Shown here: positions 31,583 through 38,975 of the stretch, piece by piece
Layout of the letters: every line of letters begins with the position of its first letter
How positions within the stretch are numbered: position 1 is the first letter of the stretch
Assembly (NCBI GenBank): GCA_020845735.1
Contig: JADLFF010000113.1
Coordinates: forward strand, 1-40,408
DNA from: Dehalococcoidia bacterium
GTDB lineage: Bacteria > Chloroflexota > Dehalococcoidia > UBA2979
Length of the DNA: 40,408 bases
Direction: 5' to 3'
Notes under the pieces: model-generated
Told to the model about the DNA's origin: nothing
Databases searched by the model: none
Seen by the model: only the letters and a program-made list of their open reading frames with translations
Made by a program: the position numbers and the translations under genes

Positions 31583-33547
31583 CTACCTCGAATGGAGCCC
31601 CGGCTCGCGACGGCGGTCGATCACCGCACCGAGGAGTGGCGCCGCGACGACCAGCGCCGCCAGGACCTGCCACGGCGGCATGAACCGCTCGATGAACTCC
31701 GCACCGGCCTTCGGGAGTGCCAGCGGCAGCGTGATGATGTGCACGATGGCGTCCGCCGGGCCCATCGTCGCAGGCACGGCAGGCCCGGACCCATCGAGGT
31801 CCACGGTCGCAACGACTCGGTTCAGCGTCTCGGTCGGCGTCGGCGCGAGGGCTTCGTACGTCATCAGGTAGACGAACGATACGGAGCCCGGGTTGCCCAG
31901 CGTGCCCGGCGTGACATCGCCGAGGGGGCACGTCAGCCGGTCGTGCAGCGGATCGGGCGTGCCCGACGCCACGGCGCAGGGGCCAGGTGACGCCCCCACG
32001 AACCGGAGGTAGGTGTTCTCGTACGTGTCGACGAGCGCCGCGCCCGTGACCGGCGAGTCGCCGCTGATCGTGAGTGTGACCGTGAAGGTCACGCGTTCAC
32101 CCACTCGCGCCGGGTCCGCGGTCGACAGCACCTTCGAGATCTGCGCGCTCGACGCGAGCACCTGCGCAGGCGGTGGGGTCGGAGTTGGAGGCGGCGGAGG
32201 CGGATCGCAGTCCGAGGTGCAGACCGGGGGCGGCGCGCAGTCCTGGAGGCAGGGAGGCGTGCCCACTTCGAGGTTGTACCAGCAGACATAAGTGGTCGAA
32301 ACGAACTCACCGTTGCTGGGGTCCACATCGAGGTCAAGCGACCCCTGGAGGGCCTGCGTGGGCGCGGTCGGGCAGTCGCCGTCGCCGTGCCAGAGGAAGC
32401 CGCCCATGTTCGTCCAGCCGGTGCCGGGGCTGTCCTCGGTGAGCGTGTACTTGCCCGCGGCCACGCTGCGAGTCGTGAAGGAACCGCCCGGCACGGTCAC
32501 ATCGGACAGCACTGGCGATCTGCCGCTCCACAGGTCGAAGGAGAAGGAACCACCCGAGTTGTTGTAGGCGGCGTCCGCGTCGGCCGTCGTGTCAACCAGC
32601 TTGTCGATGCGCAGCTGCCCTGGTCGAGGGGTAGGCGTCGGTGACGGCGTTGGTGATGGCGTTGGTGAAGGAGTCGGTGATGGGGTAGGCGACGGAGTTG
32701 GCGATGGCGTCGGTGATGGGGTAGGCGAGGGCGTCGGCGACGGGGTTGGTGACGGAGTCGGTGATGGGGTCGGCGACGGAGTCGGCGATGGGGTTGGTGA
32801 AGGCGTCGGTGATGGGGTTGGCGAAGGGGTCGGTGATGGGGTCGGCGACGGAGTCGGTGATGGCGTCGGCGACGGAGTCGGCGATGGGGTTGGTGAAGGC
32901 GTCGGTGATGGGGTTGGCGAAGGGGTCGGTGACGGCGTCGGCGATGGGGTAGGCGACGGCGTCGGCGACGGAGTCGGTGATGGGGTAGGCGAGGGAGTTG
33001 GGGTTGGCGTCGCCTTCTTCGTGTTCGTGAAGGTGCACTCGACCTTGCCGCCGAAGTTCACCGAGGTCGTGAACGTCATCCCGCTGCCCGACGTCGTCGG
33101 GGTCAGGAAGGACACCGGACCCGTGCACGACCAGGCCGCCGTGTAGTCGGCTGCCGTAGTGCCTGGGCCAGCGGTCTCGGTGACGGTGAGGATGACGGCG
33201 GCGTCGACGCCCTGCTTCGGAATGCCCGTCCCGTCGTTCGTGGGGTCGACGTCACTGTCGAGTGAGCCTCCGTTGCCGACGGTCTTGGGTCCGAGTGTTG
33301 CGGTCTTCTTGGTCGGGTCGGAGCCCTCGGTGTACTGCCACGTGACCTTCAGGTTCCACTGTGAGGCGTCCGAGACGACCTTCGTGACCTTGATGTCCGC
33401 GCAATCGAGGGGATTCGGAGTCGCCCCGACACACAGCGTCGCAGCCGCCTGCTGAGGGTTGAGCGCAGACAGGAGGAGCATCGCTATGGACATCGCCGCG
33501 ACGATCGTCCCGATGCTGAAAGCGTTGCGCCCGAGTCGAGGTTTCAT
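31583..33547 (-). CDS. Multidomain surface protein with SPTP tandem linker
   Basis: 654 residues. A signal peptide (about 1-36) is followed by a beta-sandwich with four cysteines (about 37-177), a Ser-Pro-Thr-Pro tract of about 32 units (about 179-305), a SpaA-like domain (about 310-420, QLRIDKLVDTT and GKYTLTEDSP), a Pro/Cys-rich segment, a DUF11-like domain (about 468-600, AQISKVLSTADPARVGERVTFTV) and LPKAG at about 611 followed by about 18 hydrophobic residues and DRRR. The tail is like a sorting signal, so the protein is probably anchored at the cell surface. ATG at 33547. No enzyme motif is seen. Confidence 0.85.
   Translation of the reverse strand: MKPRLGRNAFSIGTIVAAMSIAMLLLSALNPQQAAATLCVGATPNPLDCADIKVTKVVSDASQWNLKVTWQYTEGSDPTKKTATLGPKTVGNGGSLDSDVDPTNDGTGIPKQGVDAAVILTVTETAGPGTTAADYTAAWSCTGPVSFLTPTTSGSGMTFTTSVNFGGKVECTFTNTKKATPTPTPSPTPSPTPSPTPSPTPSPTPSPTPSPTPSPTPSPTPSPTPSPTPSPTPSPTPSPTPSPTPSPTPSPTPSPTPSPTPSPTPSPTPSPTPSPTPSPTPSPTPSPTPSPTPSPTPSPTPSPTPTPRPGQLRIDKLVDTTADADAAYNNSGGSFSFDLWSGRSPVLSDVTVPGGSFTTRSVAAGKYTLTEDSPGTGWTNMGGFLWHGDGDCPTAPTQALQGSLDLDVDPSNGEFVSTTYVCWYNLEVGTPPCLQDCAPPPVCTSDCDPPPPPPTPTPPPAQVLASSAQISKVLSTADPARVGERVTFTVTLTISGDSPVTGAALVDTYENTYLRFVGASPGPCAVASGTPDPLHDRLTCPLGDVTPGTLGNPGSVSFVYLMTYEALAPTPTETLNRVVATVDLDGSGPAVPATMGPADAIVHIITLPLALPKAGAEFIERFMPPWQVLAALVVAAPLLGAVIDRRREPGLHSR
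32631..33011. repeat. 12-bp tandem repeat array (SPTP linker)
   Basis: About 32 imperfect 12-bp units; on the minus strand each codes SPTP. Variation is mostly at third codon positions. An 86-bp block at 32751-32836 recurs at 32847-32932 with one mismatch, an offset of 96 bases (eight units), so slippage or unequal exchange added whole blocks recently. Confidence 0.9.
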
Positions 33548-33599
33548 CCTGGATACCCCTTGTCGCCGACCACCCCGCCGAGGCGTCCCTGCCTCGGTT

Positions 33600-33626
33600 C
33601 ATCCGCGAGTGGACTCCTCGCGGATG
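33600..33626 (-). terminator. Hairpin upstream of the SPTP gene
   Basis: CATCCGCGAG (33600-33609) and CTCGCGGATG (33617-33626), a perfect 10-bp stem with 7-base loop between two surface-protein genes. A second hairpin (CCGAGGC/GCCTCGG, 33578-33597) lies beside it. Confidence 0.7.
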
Positions 33627-33679
33627 TGACGAACCCGGCCCATCACGGACCGGGCGTAGTCACGAGCTTCACCCATCGC

Positions 33680-34978
33680 CTACACACGACGGCCGCCGGT
33701 CTGCGCAGGCGCCGGACGGCGCCGCAGCATGACCACGGCCGTCACGAGGGCGACCACCAGCGCACCTCCGGCGGCCAGCACCGACGTGGATGGCACCGTG
33801 CCGATGAACGGCAACCCACCCTCGCCGAAGGTGGCCGTCGCCTCCTCGGTGCGCGCGCCCTCGAAGGTCACGTGCCCGCGGAGTTCGTGCTTCCCGTTCT
33901 TCTCGACGGGGAAGAACACCTGGAGGGTGACCTCCTCGCCGGCGCGCGCGAGCACCTCGGAGCGGCTCTCCACCGGCGTGAGGAGCGTGCTGCCGCGGTA
34001 GAGCTCACCCTCGAACTTGGCGCGCGCATCGATGCGTCCCGTGTTCTTGAAGACCACGTCCGCCCTCGAGGTGGAGCCCGCGGAGAGCGAGCCGTGGAAC
34101 GTGATGCCCTCGATCTCACCCGCGCGACTCAGCGTCCCGAAGGGAGCGAGGGTGAACGGCGTAGCACCCTTCGCGAACTCCACGCCCTGGGCGAGGAGGC
34201 GGTACTCGACGACGTAGTCACCGGGCTGCTGGTTCTTGGAGTCCCACTCGAGGACGGGGAGCGTCTTCTCCTCGCTCGGCCGGAAGCGGTCGAGGCGTCC
34301 CTGCAGGTCGCGTGCCACCTCGGCGCCGGACACCGAGTGGATCGACGCGACGATCGTCGGGTTCACGGAGACGTTCGAGCGGTTGACGATGCGCGCCTGC
34401 ACCGAGAGTGGCTGTCCCACCTCGATCTGGTTGGTGAACAGGTCACCCAGCTCGACGTCCAGCACCTGCCGGCCCGTGACCGTGATCTGGAGCTCCTGGC
34501 GGATATTGAGGACCACCGCACTCTCGCCGGTCGTCGAGGCGCTGGCGTAGGTGATGGCGCCCGAGTAGCCCTGCGACGCGGCGTCCGAGGGCACCGTCAC
34601 ATAGACCATGATGTGCAGCTCGCTGTTGGCGGGGGCGATCGCCTCGGTCACGAGGGTGGCGGGCGCATCGGCGGTGGCAAAACTCACCCAGCTCGCGATG
34701 TCATTGCCGGACTTGTCGTCCTTCTCGGCGGCGAACGTGAACTTGCGAGGCTGCGCGGAGGTGTTGATGAGCACCGTGCCCGTCTCGTAGCGCTCACCCC
34801 GGAGGGCCGAGGGCACCTCGACGATCGAGGGGTAGACCCCGACGCCGGTCACGTTCGGCGGCCGCTGCGCCTCGGCGCGCGGGGCAGAGGCCAGCAGGCC
34901 CATGCCCGCGCCGAGCGCCATCGCGACCACGAGGACAGAGGTGAGATGGGCAGCCGTACGCAGCAGCGATGTCCGCAA
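33680..34978 (-). CDS. Exported Ig-like-domain protein with C-terminal membrane anchor
   Basis: 432 residues from TTG 34978 (a G-run 9 bases upstream); a TTG at 35005 would start inside a hairpin. Signal peptide to about residue 37. Then two or three beta-sandwich domains: PSIVEVPSALRGERYETGTVLINTSAQPRKFTF, LDVELGDLFTNQIEVGQPLSVQARIVNRSN and STSRADVVFKNTGRIDARAKFEGELY. The C-terminus has a hydrophobic segment (about 394-415) and RRR. The layout resembles DUF916/WxL-interacting proteins of Gram-positives, but the identity is not certain. It may scaffold the other surface proteins of this locus. Confidence 0.78.
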   Translation of the reverse strand: MRTSLLRTAAHLTSVLVVAMALGAGMGLLASAPRAEAQRPPNVTGVGVYPSIVEVPSALRGERYETGTVLINTSAQPRKFTFAAEKDDKSGNDIASWVSFATADAPATLVTEAIAPANSELHIMVYVTVPSDAASQGYSGAITYASASTTGESAVVLNIRQELQITVTGRQVLDVELGDLFTNQIEVGQPLSVQARIVNRSNVSVNPTIVASIHSVSGAEVARDLQGRLDRFRPSEEKTLPVLEWDSKNQQPGDYVVEYRLLAQGVEFAKGATPFTLAPFGTLSRAGEIEGITFHGSLSAGSTSRADVVFKNTGRIDARAKFEGELYRGSTLLTPVESRSEVLARAGEEVTLQVFFPVEKNGKHELRGHVTFEGARTEEATATFGEGGLPFIGTVPSTSVLAAGGALVVALVTAVVMLRRRPAPAQTGGRRV

Positions 34979-35009
34979 GTGTCGAGCCCCCCGCGCGCTG
35001 GACAAGGCA

Positions 35010-35031
35010 GGAGGCCGACGGTTCGGCCTCC
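35010..35031 (-). terminator. Hairpin 3' of the first paralog gene
   Basis: GGAGGCCGA (35010-35018) and TCGGCCTCC (35023-35031), a perfect 9-bp stem with a CGGT loop, about 90 bases after the stop of the 35122-36615 gene and before the next gene. Confidence 0.65.
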
Positions 35032-35121
35032 ATGCCTCGCGCTCCCGGAGTGTAGCCGTCGCGGCGACTACGTTCTCGTGTCGCCGCGACGGATCACCCC
35101 TCGATGGTTGATGTGTACGCC

Positions 35122-36615
35122 TCAGGAGAGCGGCGTGAAGAAGCCTCCAGTCCAGGCGCCCGGCCCGCCCTGCGACGGGTTGTTGTCGAAGACATTCGGG
35201 TCACCGGTCGGGCTCTCGCCCTGGTCGAGCGACGGCGTGCACACGCTGGTGTCGCGCGTCGCCTGCACCTCGATGGCGCCCGAGTAGACACCGGCCCACA
35301 CCGTCTGCTTCGGGGTGAGCGAGAAGTCGAGCTTGAGCGGCTCGTTCGGCTCGAGGCAGACCGCCCCGGAGCTCTGCGTCACGCCCGCTGCGAGGGTGGT
35401 CGGCCCATCGAAGACCGCCCACGGCGACCATGCGCCGGACGCGTCCGTCGAGGCGATCCCGTCGATGTGCTCCCACTCGACGATCTGGGGCGGGGTGCCC
35501 GCGTTCTTCTTGCGGTTGATCTGCCCGTCGAAGTCGGACCAGATCCGCTTGCCCACCTCGTTCTCCAGGGTCTGGAAGCGAGCGCTGTACACGAGGCTCG
35601 TGTTGCCGTCGCCCTGGATCGTCGGGTAGTTCGCGGTCTCGAGGTTGAAGTCACCCGAGTGCACCGACTTGTTGTTCAGGCGCAGCCCCACCCACGACAC
35701 GCCTGCATCGGCGAAGTCGATCACGTAGTGGTCGACCGGCATGATCTTGAACTCGACGCAGACGCGATCCGTCTCGCTGCCGTTGGTGTGCAGCAGCGTC
35801 ACGCACTGGTCGTAGCGCCCGGGCGGCAGGTGCTTCGAGATCGTCCAGTTGTTGAGGTGGAAGCCACCCTCGTTCTGGATGCACTTCGCGATCATGTCGT
35901 TGAGGTTGGCCGCCTCGACCTGGCCCGTCTGCACGAGGCCATCGGCGATCGTCCCGTTGATCCCGACCGCGCCGAGGACGTTGCAGTCGACGCCGGTGAG
36001 AATCACCTCCGGGTTGACCAGCCCGTTGGTGAGCCGCGCCTCGACGACCTCGTGGAGCACGCGCTGCCCCGCCGGGTTGGCGTCGGGGCCCGTGCCCACG
36101 GTGAACGGGTGCGGCGCCTTCCAGAAGATCTCCTTCTGGATCGCCTGGATGTCGTTGGAAGCGGAACACGAGGCGGGGTCCACCTCGGTCACCTCAACCA
36201 GCTGGATCACCGGCGGGCTGAGGCACTCCTGGTCGTGGAAGTCGAAGTACAGGATCTTCCACGCGTGCTGGAGCGGATCATCGGCCGGGTTCGGCGCGAC
36301 ATGGAACGTGGCGAACGAGAGCGGGTCGTCGTCGTAGTCGCCCTCGCAGACCACGTAGCCGGCCCACTCGGAGCCGCACGGGCCAATCGAGGCGACCCGG
36401 TCGTCCTCGGTGTCGAACTTCTTGAGGTCAGCGATCATCCGAGTCCACGCCTGGCCACCACTGGCCTGCGGCGCCTGGCCCTTGGTGGGCACCTGTTGCG
36501 CCTGGGCAACGCCGGATGAGGCGAGCACGCCCAGCGCGACCATGGTCGCGAGCGCGGTGATGGCGAGCCCCAGGGCCCGCACAGGAGGGATGCGCACGAG
36601 TAGTCCCCTCGTCAT
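35122..36615 (-). CDS. Cysteine-rich secreted protein, paralog A
   Basis: 497 residues, unrecognised family. A signal peptide (about 1-38, ending AQAQ) precedes VPTKGQAPQASGGQAWTRMI. Ten cysteines lie in the mature part, at positions matched in paralog B, suggesting disulfide-rich folding outside the cell. Blocks shared with B: IAKCIQNEGGFHLNNWTISK, NKSVHSGDF, FDGQINRKKNAGTPPQIVE, CLEPNEPLKLDFS and DPNVFDNNPSQGGPG. No anchor is seen at the C-terminus, so it may be released or assembled on the surface. ATG 36615 has GAGG seven bases upstream. S-layer or matrix subunit is one possibility; nothing proves it. Confidence 0.85.
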   Translation of the reverse strand: MTRGLLVRIPPVRALGLAITALATMVALGVLASSGVAQAQQVPTKGQAPQASGGQAWTRMIADLKKFDTEDDRVASIGPCGSEWAGYVVCEGDYDDDPLSFATFHVAPNPADDPLQHAWKILYFDFHDQECLSPPVIQLVEVTEVDPASCSASNDIQAIQKEIFWKAPHPFTVGTGPDANPAGQRVLHEVVEARLTNGLVNPEVILTGVDCNVLGAVGINGTIADGLVQTGQVEAANLNDMIAKCIQNEGGFHLNNWTISKHLPPGRYDQCVTLLHTNGSETDRVCVEFKIMPVDHYVIDFADAGVSWVGLRLNNKSVHSGDFNLETANYPTIQGDGNTSLVYSARFQTLENEVGKRIWSDFDGQINRKKNAGTPPQIVEWEHIDGIASTDASGAWSPWAVFDGPTTLAAGVTQSSGAVCLEPNEPLKLDFSLTPKQTVWAGVYSGAIEVQATRDTSVCTPSLDQGESPTGDPNVFDNNPSQGGPGAWTGGFFTPLS

Positions 36616-36685
36616 TGCAAGCCTCGGCGCCGCGCTTCCATGCACGCACACTCCAGCTGTGGTCCTTCACTGCTCCTGGTGGACA

Positions 36686-36715
36686 GTCGAGGGGCCGGCG
36701 GACCGACCCCTCGAC
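36686..36715. terminator. Hairpin between paralogs (first)
   Basis: GTCGAGGGG (36686-36694) and CCCCTCGAC (36707-36715), a 9-bp stem with a 12-base loop in the 156-base gap. Confidence 0.6.
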
Positions 36716-36724
36716 AGCTTTCTC

Positions 36725-36758
36725 GTGGTGCCGGCCCTGCACTGGGAACCGGCACCAC
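36725..36758. terminator. Hairpin between paralogs (second)
   Basis: GTGGTGCCGG (36725-36734) and CCGGCACCAC (36749-36758), a 10-bp stem with 14-base loop, 14 bases past the stop of paralog B. Confidence 0.65.
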
Positions 36759-36771
36759 GGCTAGGCTCGAA

Positions 36772-38235
36772 CTACGGCGTCGGCGCGACCGTCGGCGATG
36801 CCGTCGCCGTCGGAGTGGCCGTTGCCTCCACGAAGAACGGTCCCGGCCAGACGCCCGGCCCGCCCTGCGATGGGTTGTTGTCGAAGACGTTCGGGTCGCC
36901 CTCGGGGCTCTCGCCCTGGTCGAGGGAGGCCGTGCAGATCTCCGGGTCACGCGCTGCCGTCACGAGGATCTGGCCCTGGTAGGTGCCAGAGAACACGCTC
37001 TGGGCAGGCGTCACCGAGAAGTCGAGCTTCAGCGGCTCGTTTGGCTCGAGGCAGACCGCACCCGAGGTGCCACCAAGGGCAGCCGGGGTGAGCGTGGTCG
37101 GACCCTCGAACCACACCGTGGGGCTGAACGTGTTGTTCGTCGGCGCCACGATGTCGTCGATGTGCTGGAACTCGACGATCTGCGGGGGAGTACCCGCGTT
37201 CTTCTTGCGGTTGATCTGGCCGTCGAAGTACTGCCAGATCGTCTTGCCTTCTGCGTTCTTCAACTGGGTGTAGGCAACGCCGTACACGAGGCTCGTGTTG
37301 CCATCGCCCTGGATCGTCGGCTTGTCGGCAGTCTCGAGGTCGAAGTCGCCCGAGTGCACCGACTTGTTGTTGGCCCGCAGGCCGGACCACGCGACGCCCG
37401 TCTCACCGAAGTCGATCACGTAGTGGTCGACCGGGTTGATCAGGAAGCGCACGCACACGCGGTCCGTCTCCGCACCGTTGGTGTGAAGCAGGGTGACGCA
37501 CTGTGCGTACACGCCGGGCGGCAGGTGCTTGGAAATCGTCCAGTTGTTGAGGTGGAAGCCACCCTCGTTCTGGATGCACTTCGCGATCATGTCGTTGATC
37601 GCGTCCGCCGACACCTGGCCGGTCTGCACGAGGCCATCAGCGATGGTCCCGTTCTGACCGGGAACGCCGATCACGTTGCAGGTGTTGCCGGTCATGATGA
37701 CCTCGGGGTTCACCGCGCCGTTCGCGAGGCGTGCCTCGACGACGTGGTGGAGCACCCGCTGGCCTGCAGCGTTCTCGTCCGGACCACCGGCCTCCTGCGA
37801 CTCGTCAGGCGTGAGCCAGAAGATCTCCTTCTGGATGGCCTGGATGTCGTTGGTTGCCGGGCAGTCGGTGGTGCACTCCTGGTCGTGGAAGTCGAAGTAG
37901 AGGACCTTCCACGCGTGCTGGAGGGGGTCGTCGCCGGGGTTCGGGCTGACCACGAATGCCGACGAGCTGCCGAGGTCGTCGTCGTAGTCGCCCTCACAGA
38001 CGACATACCCGGCCCAGGCCGACCCACAGGGACCGGCCGTGGGAGTGGAGAACTTCTTCAGGTCGCCGATCAGGCGAGTCCACGCCTGACCGCCGCTCGC
38101 CGTCGGGGCCTGGCCTTTGGTCGGCACGGTCTGTGCCTGGGCCATCTGCCCCGAGTTGAAGACGAGCCCGACTGCGACGGTTACTGCAAGGGCCGTGGCC
38201 ACCGACGCAAACGCTCGCACTTTGAACGTGCGCAA
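36772..38235 (-). CDS. Cysteine-rich secreted protein, paralog B
   Basis: 487 residues from TTG 38235, which has AGAGG about seven bases upstream; a GTG at 38256 is the alternative. A signal peptide (about 1-35, ending MAQAQ) precedes VPTKGQAPTASGGQAWTRLI. Ten cysteines are present, as in paralog A. The same blocks recur, including IAKCIQNEGGFHLNNWTISK and CLEPNEPLKLDFS. The C-terminus differs: a Thr/Pro/Ala tail (ATATPTATASPTVAPTP). A 64-base stretch (37535-37598) is identical to 35840-35903 in A. Probably the product of tandem duplication. Function unknown. Confidence 0.85.
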   Translation of the reverse strand: MRTFKVRAFASVATALAVTVAVGLVFNSGQMAQAQTVPTKGQAPTASGGQAWTRLIGDLKKFSTPTAGPCGSAWAGYVVCEGDYDDDLGSSSAFVVSPNPGDDPLQHAWKVLYFDFHDQECTTDCPATNDIQAIQKEIFWLTPDESQEAGGPDENAAGQRVLHHVVEARLANGAVNPEVIMTGNTCNVIGVPGQNGTIADGLVQTGQVSADAINDMIAKCIQNEGGFHLNNWTISKHLPPGVYAQCVTLLHTNGAETDRVCVRFLINPVDHYVIDFGETGVAWSGLRANNKSVHSGDFDLETADKPTIQGDGNTSLVYGVAYTQLKNAEGKTIWQYFDGQINRKKNAGTPPQIVEFQHIDDIVAPTNNTFSPTVWFEGPTTLTPAALGGTSGAVCLEPNEPLKLDFSVTPAQSVFSGTYQGQILVTAARDPEICTASLDQGESPEGDPNVFDNNPSQGGPGVWPGPFFVEATATPTATASPTVAPTP

Positions 38236-38452
38236 ATTTGCACCTCTCTCGTGCACGAAGAGCTGGTGTGAGTCGGAACAATCCTTCTCCGACTCAGTTC
38301 CTCGTTCGCCTTCGGTGGTCCTCCTTTCGAAAGCGGCTCGAGCGGTGCAAGGGCGAAAAGGGCGCGAAAACCCTCGGTCAGTGCCGGACCATATGCGAAC
38401 AACACCCGTACAATGGAACCCGCGAGGTTGGGCCTGGATCCCCTCGCACCGC

Positions 38453-38481
38453 GCCCCGGCGTGCGCTAATCACGCCGGGGC
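38453..38481. terminator. 11-bp hairpin inside the intergenic region
   Basis: GCCCCGGCGTG (38453-38463) and CACGCCGGGGC (38471-38481), perfect, with a seven-base loop CGCTAAT. No flanking gene ends here, so it may terminate an unannotated small RNA. Confidence 0.5.
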
Positions 38482-38900
38482 ACTCGCAATAGGCACACCT
38501 CGGTAGCCGGAACCTGCCCGGTTACTAGTTACGCCAATTACCGCTCTCTTGGGCTCCCCGACTGTTGCTCGCTGGACCGAGCACTCACCCAGTGGATATC
38601 CCCACCGTCGACCGGTGTCAAGAACAGACGTGGATAACGCGTCACGTACGAGGCGCGTTGTTGCGCTTTTGATACTCGATTGTCGGCCCGTGAATTCGGA
38701 GGCGGGCACAGGCGAAACGGCGCCCGGTTTACTCGAGGTCCGCGCCGGCGCATCGAGGCGACGACTTATGTCAGCGGTCGCGCGAGCCCCTCGGGACACG
38801 ATCCAGCGTGTGCGCCAGGAGGCTACATAATCCGTCACATGACGACCGCGCAACGTTTCCGTGACAAGTGACACAAACAGCGTGGGATCGCAGGGGGGTT

Positions 38901-38930
38901 GGTGGTACTGTCATGAGCAGTCGAACCACC
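38901..38930 (+). promoter_or_regulatory. Leader hairpin before the plus-strand surface gene
   Basis: GGTGGTACTG (38901-38910) pairs with CAGT (38918-38921) and ACCACC (38925-38930), with a three-base bulge, 46 bases before the TTG start. Role unknown. Confidence 0.35.
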
Positions 38931-38975
38931 TCGTATTAGCGGCGAGGCGCGTTCCGGCAGGCCAGGAGTTCAACG

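Larger units (their letters stand above)
38236..38975. other. 740-base divergent intergenic region, AT-richer
   Basis: Separates paralog B (minus) from the plus-strand surface protein. Base composition is visibly less GC-rich than the rest. It holds an 11-bp hairpin (38453-38481), a possible plus-strand -10 TACAAT (38409-38414) with no clear -35, one near-consensus DnaA box (TTATCCACG, minus, 38629-38637) with weak neighbours, GTCAC/GTGAC repeats at 38834-38872 and a bulged hairpin at 38901-38930. No protein frame in it looks coding. Confidence 0.7.

Noticed and set aside
32589..33146. Plus-strand frame coding a (VGDG)n repeat protein
   Set aside because: It is the complement of the SPTP array of the minus-strand surface gene. 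The minus-strand gene has a signal peptide and recognisable domains; the plus frame has none.
38590..38640. A replication origin (DnaA boxes in AT-richer DNA)
   Set aside because: Only one near-consensus box and weak partners are present, and no dnaA, rpmH, dnaN or parA lies nearby.
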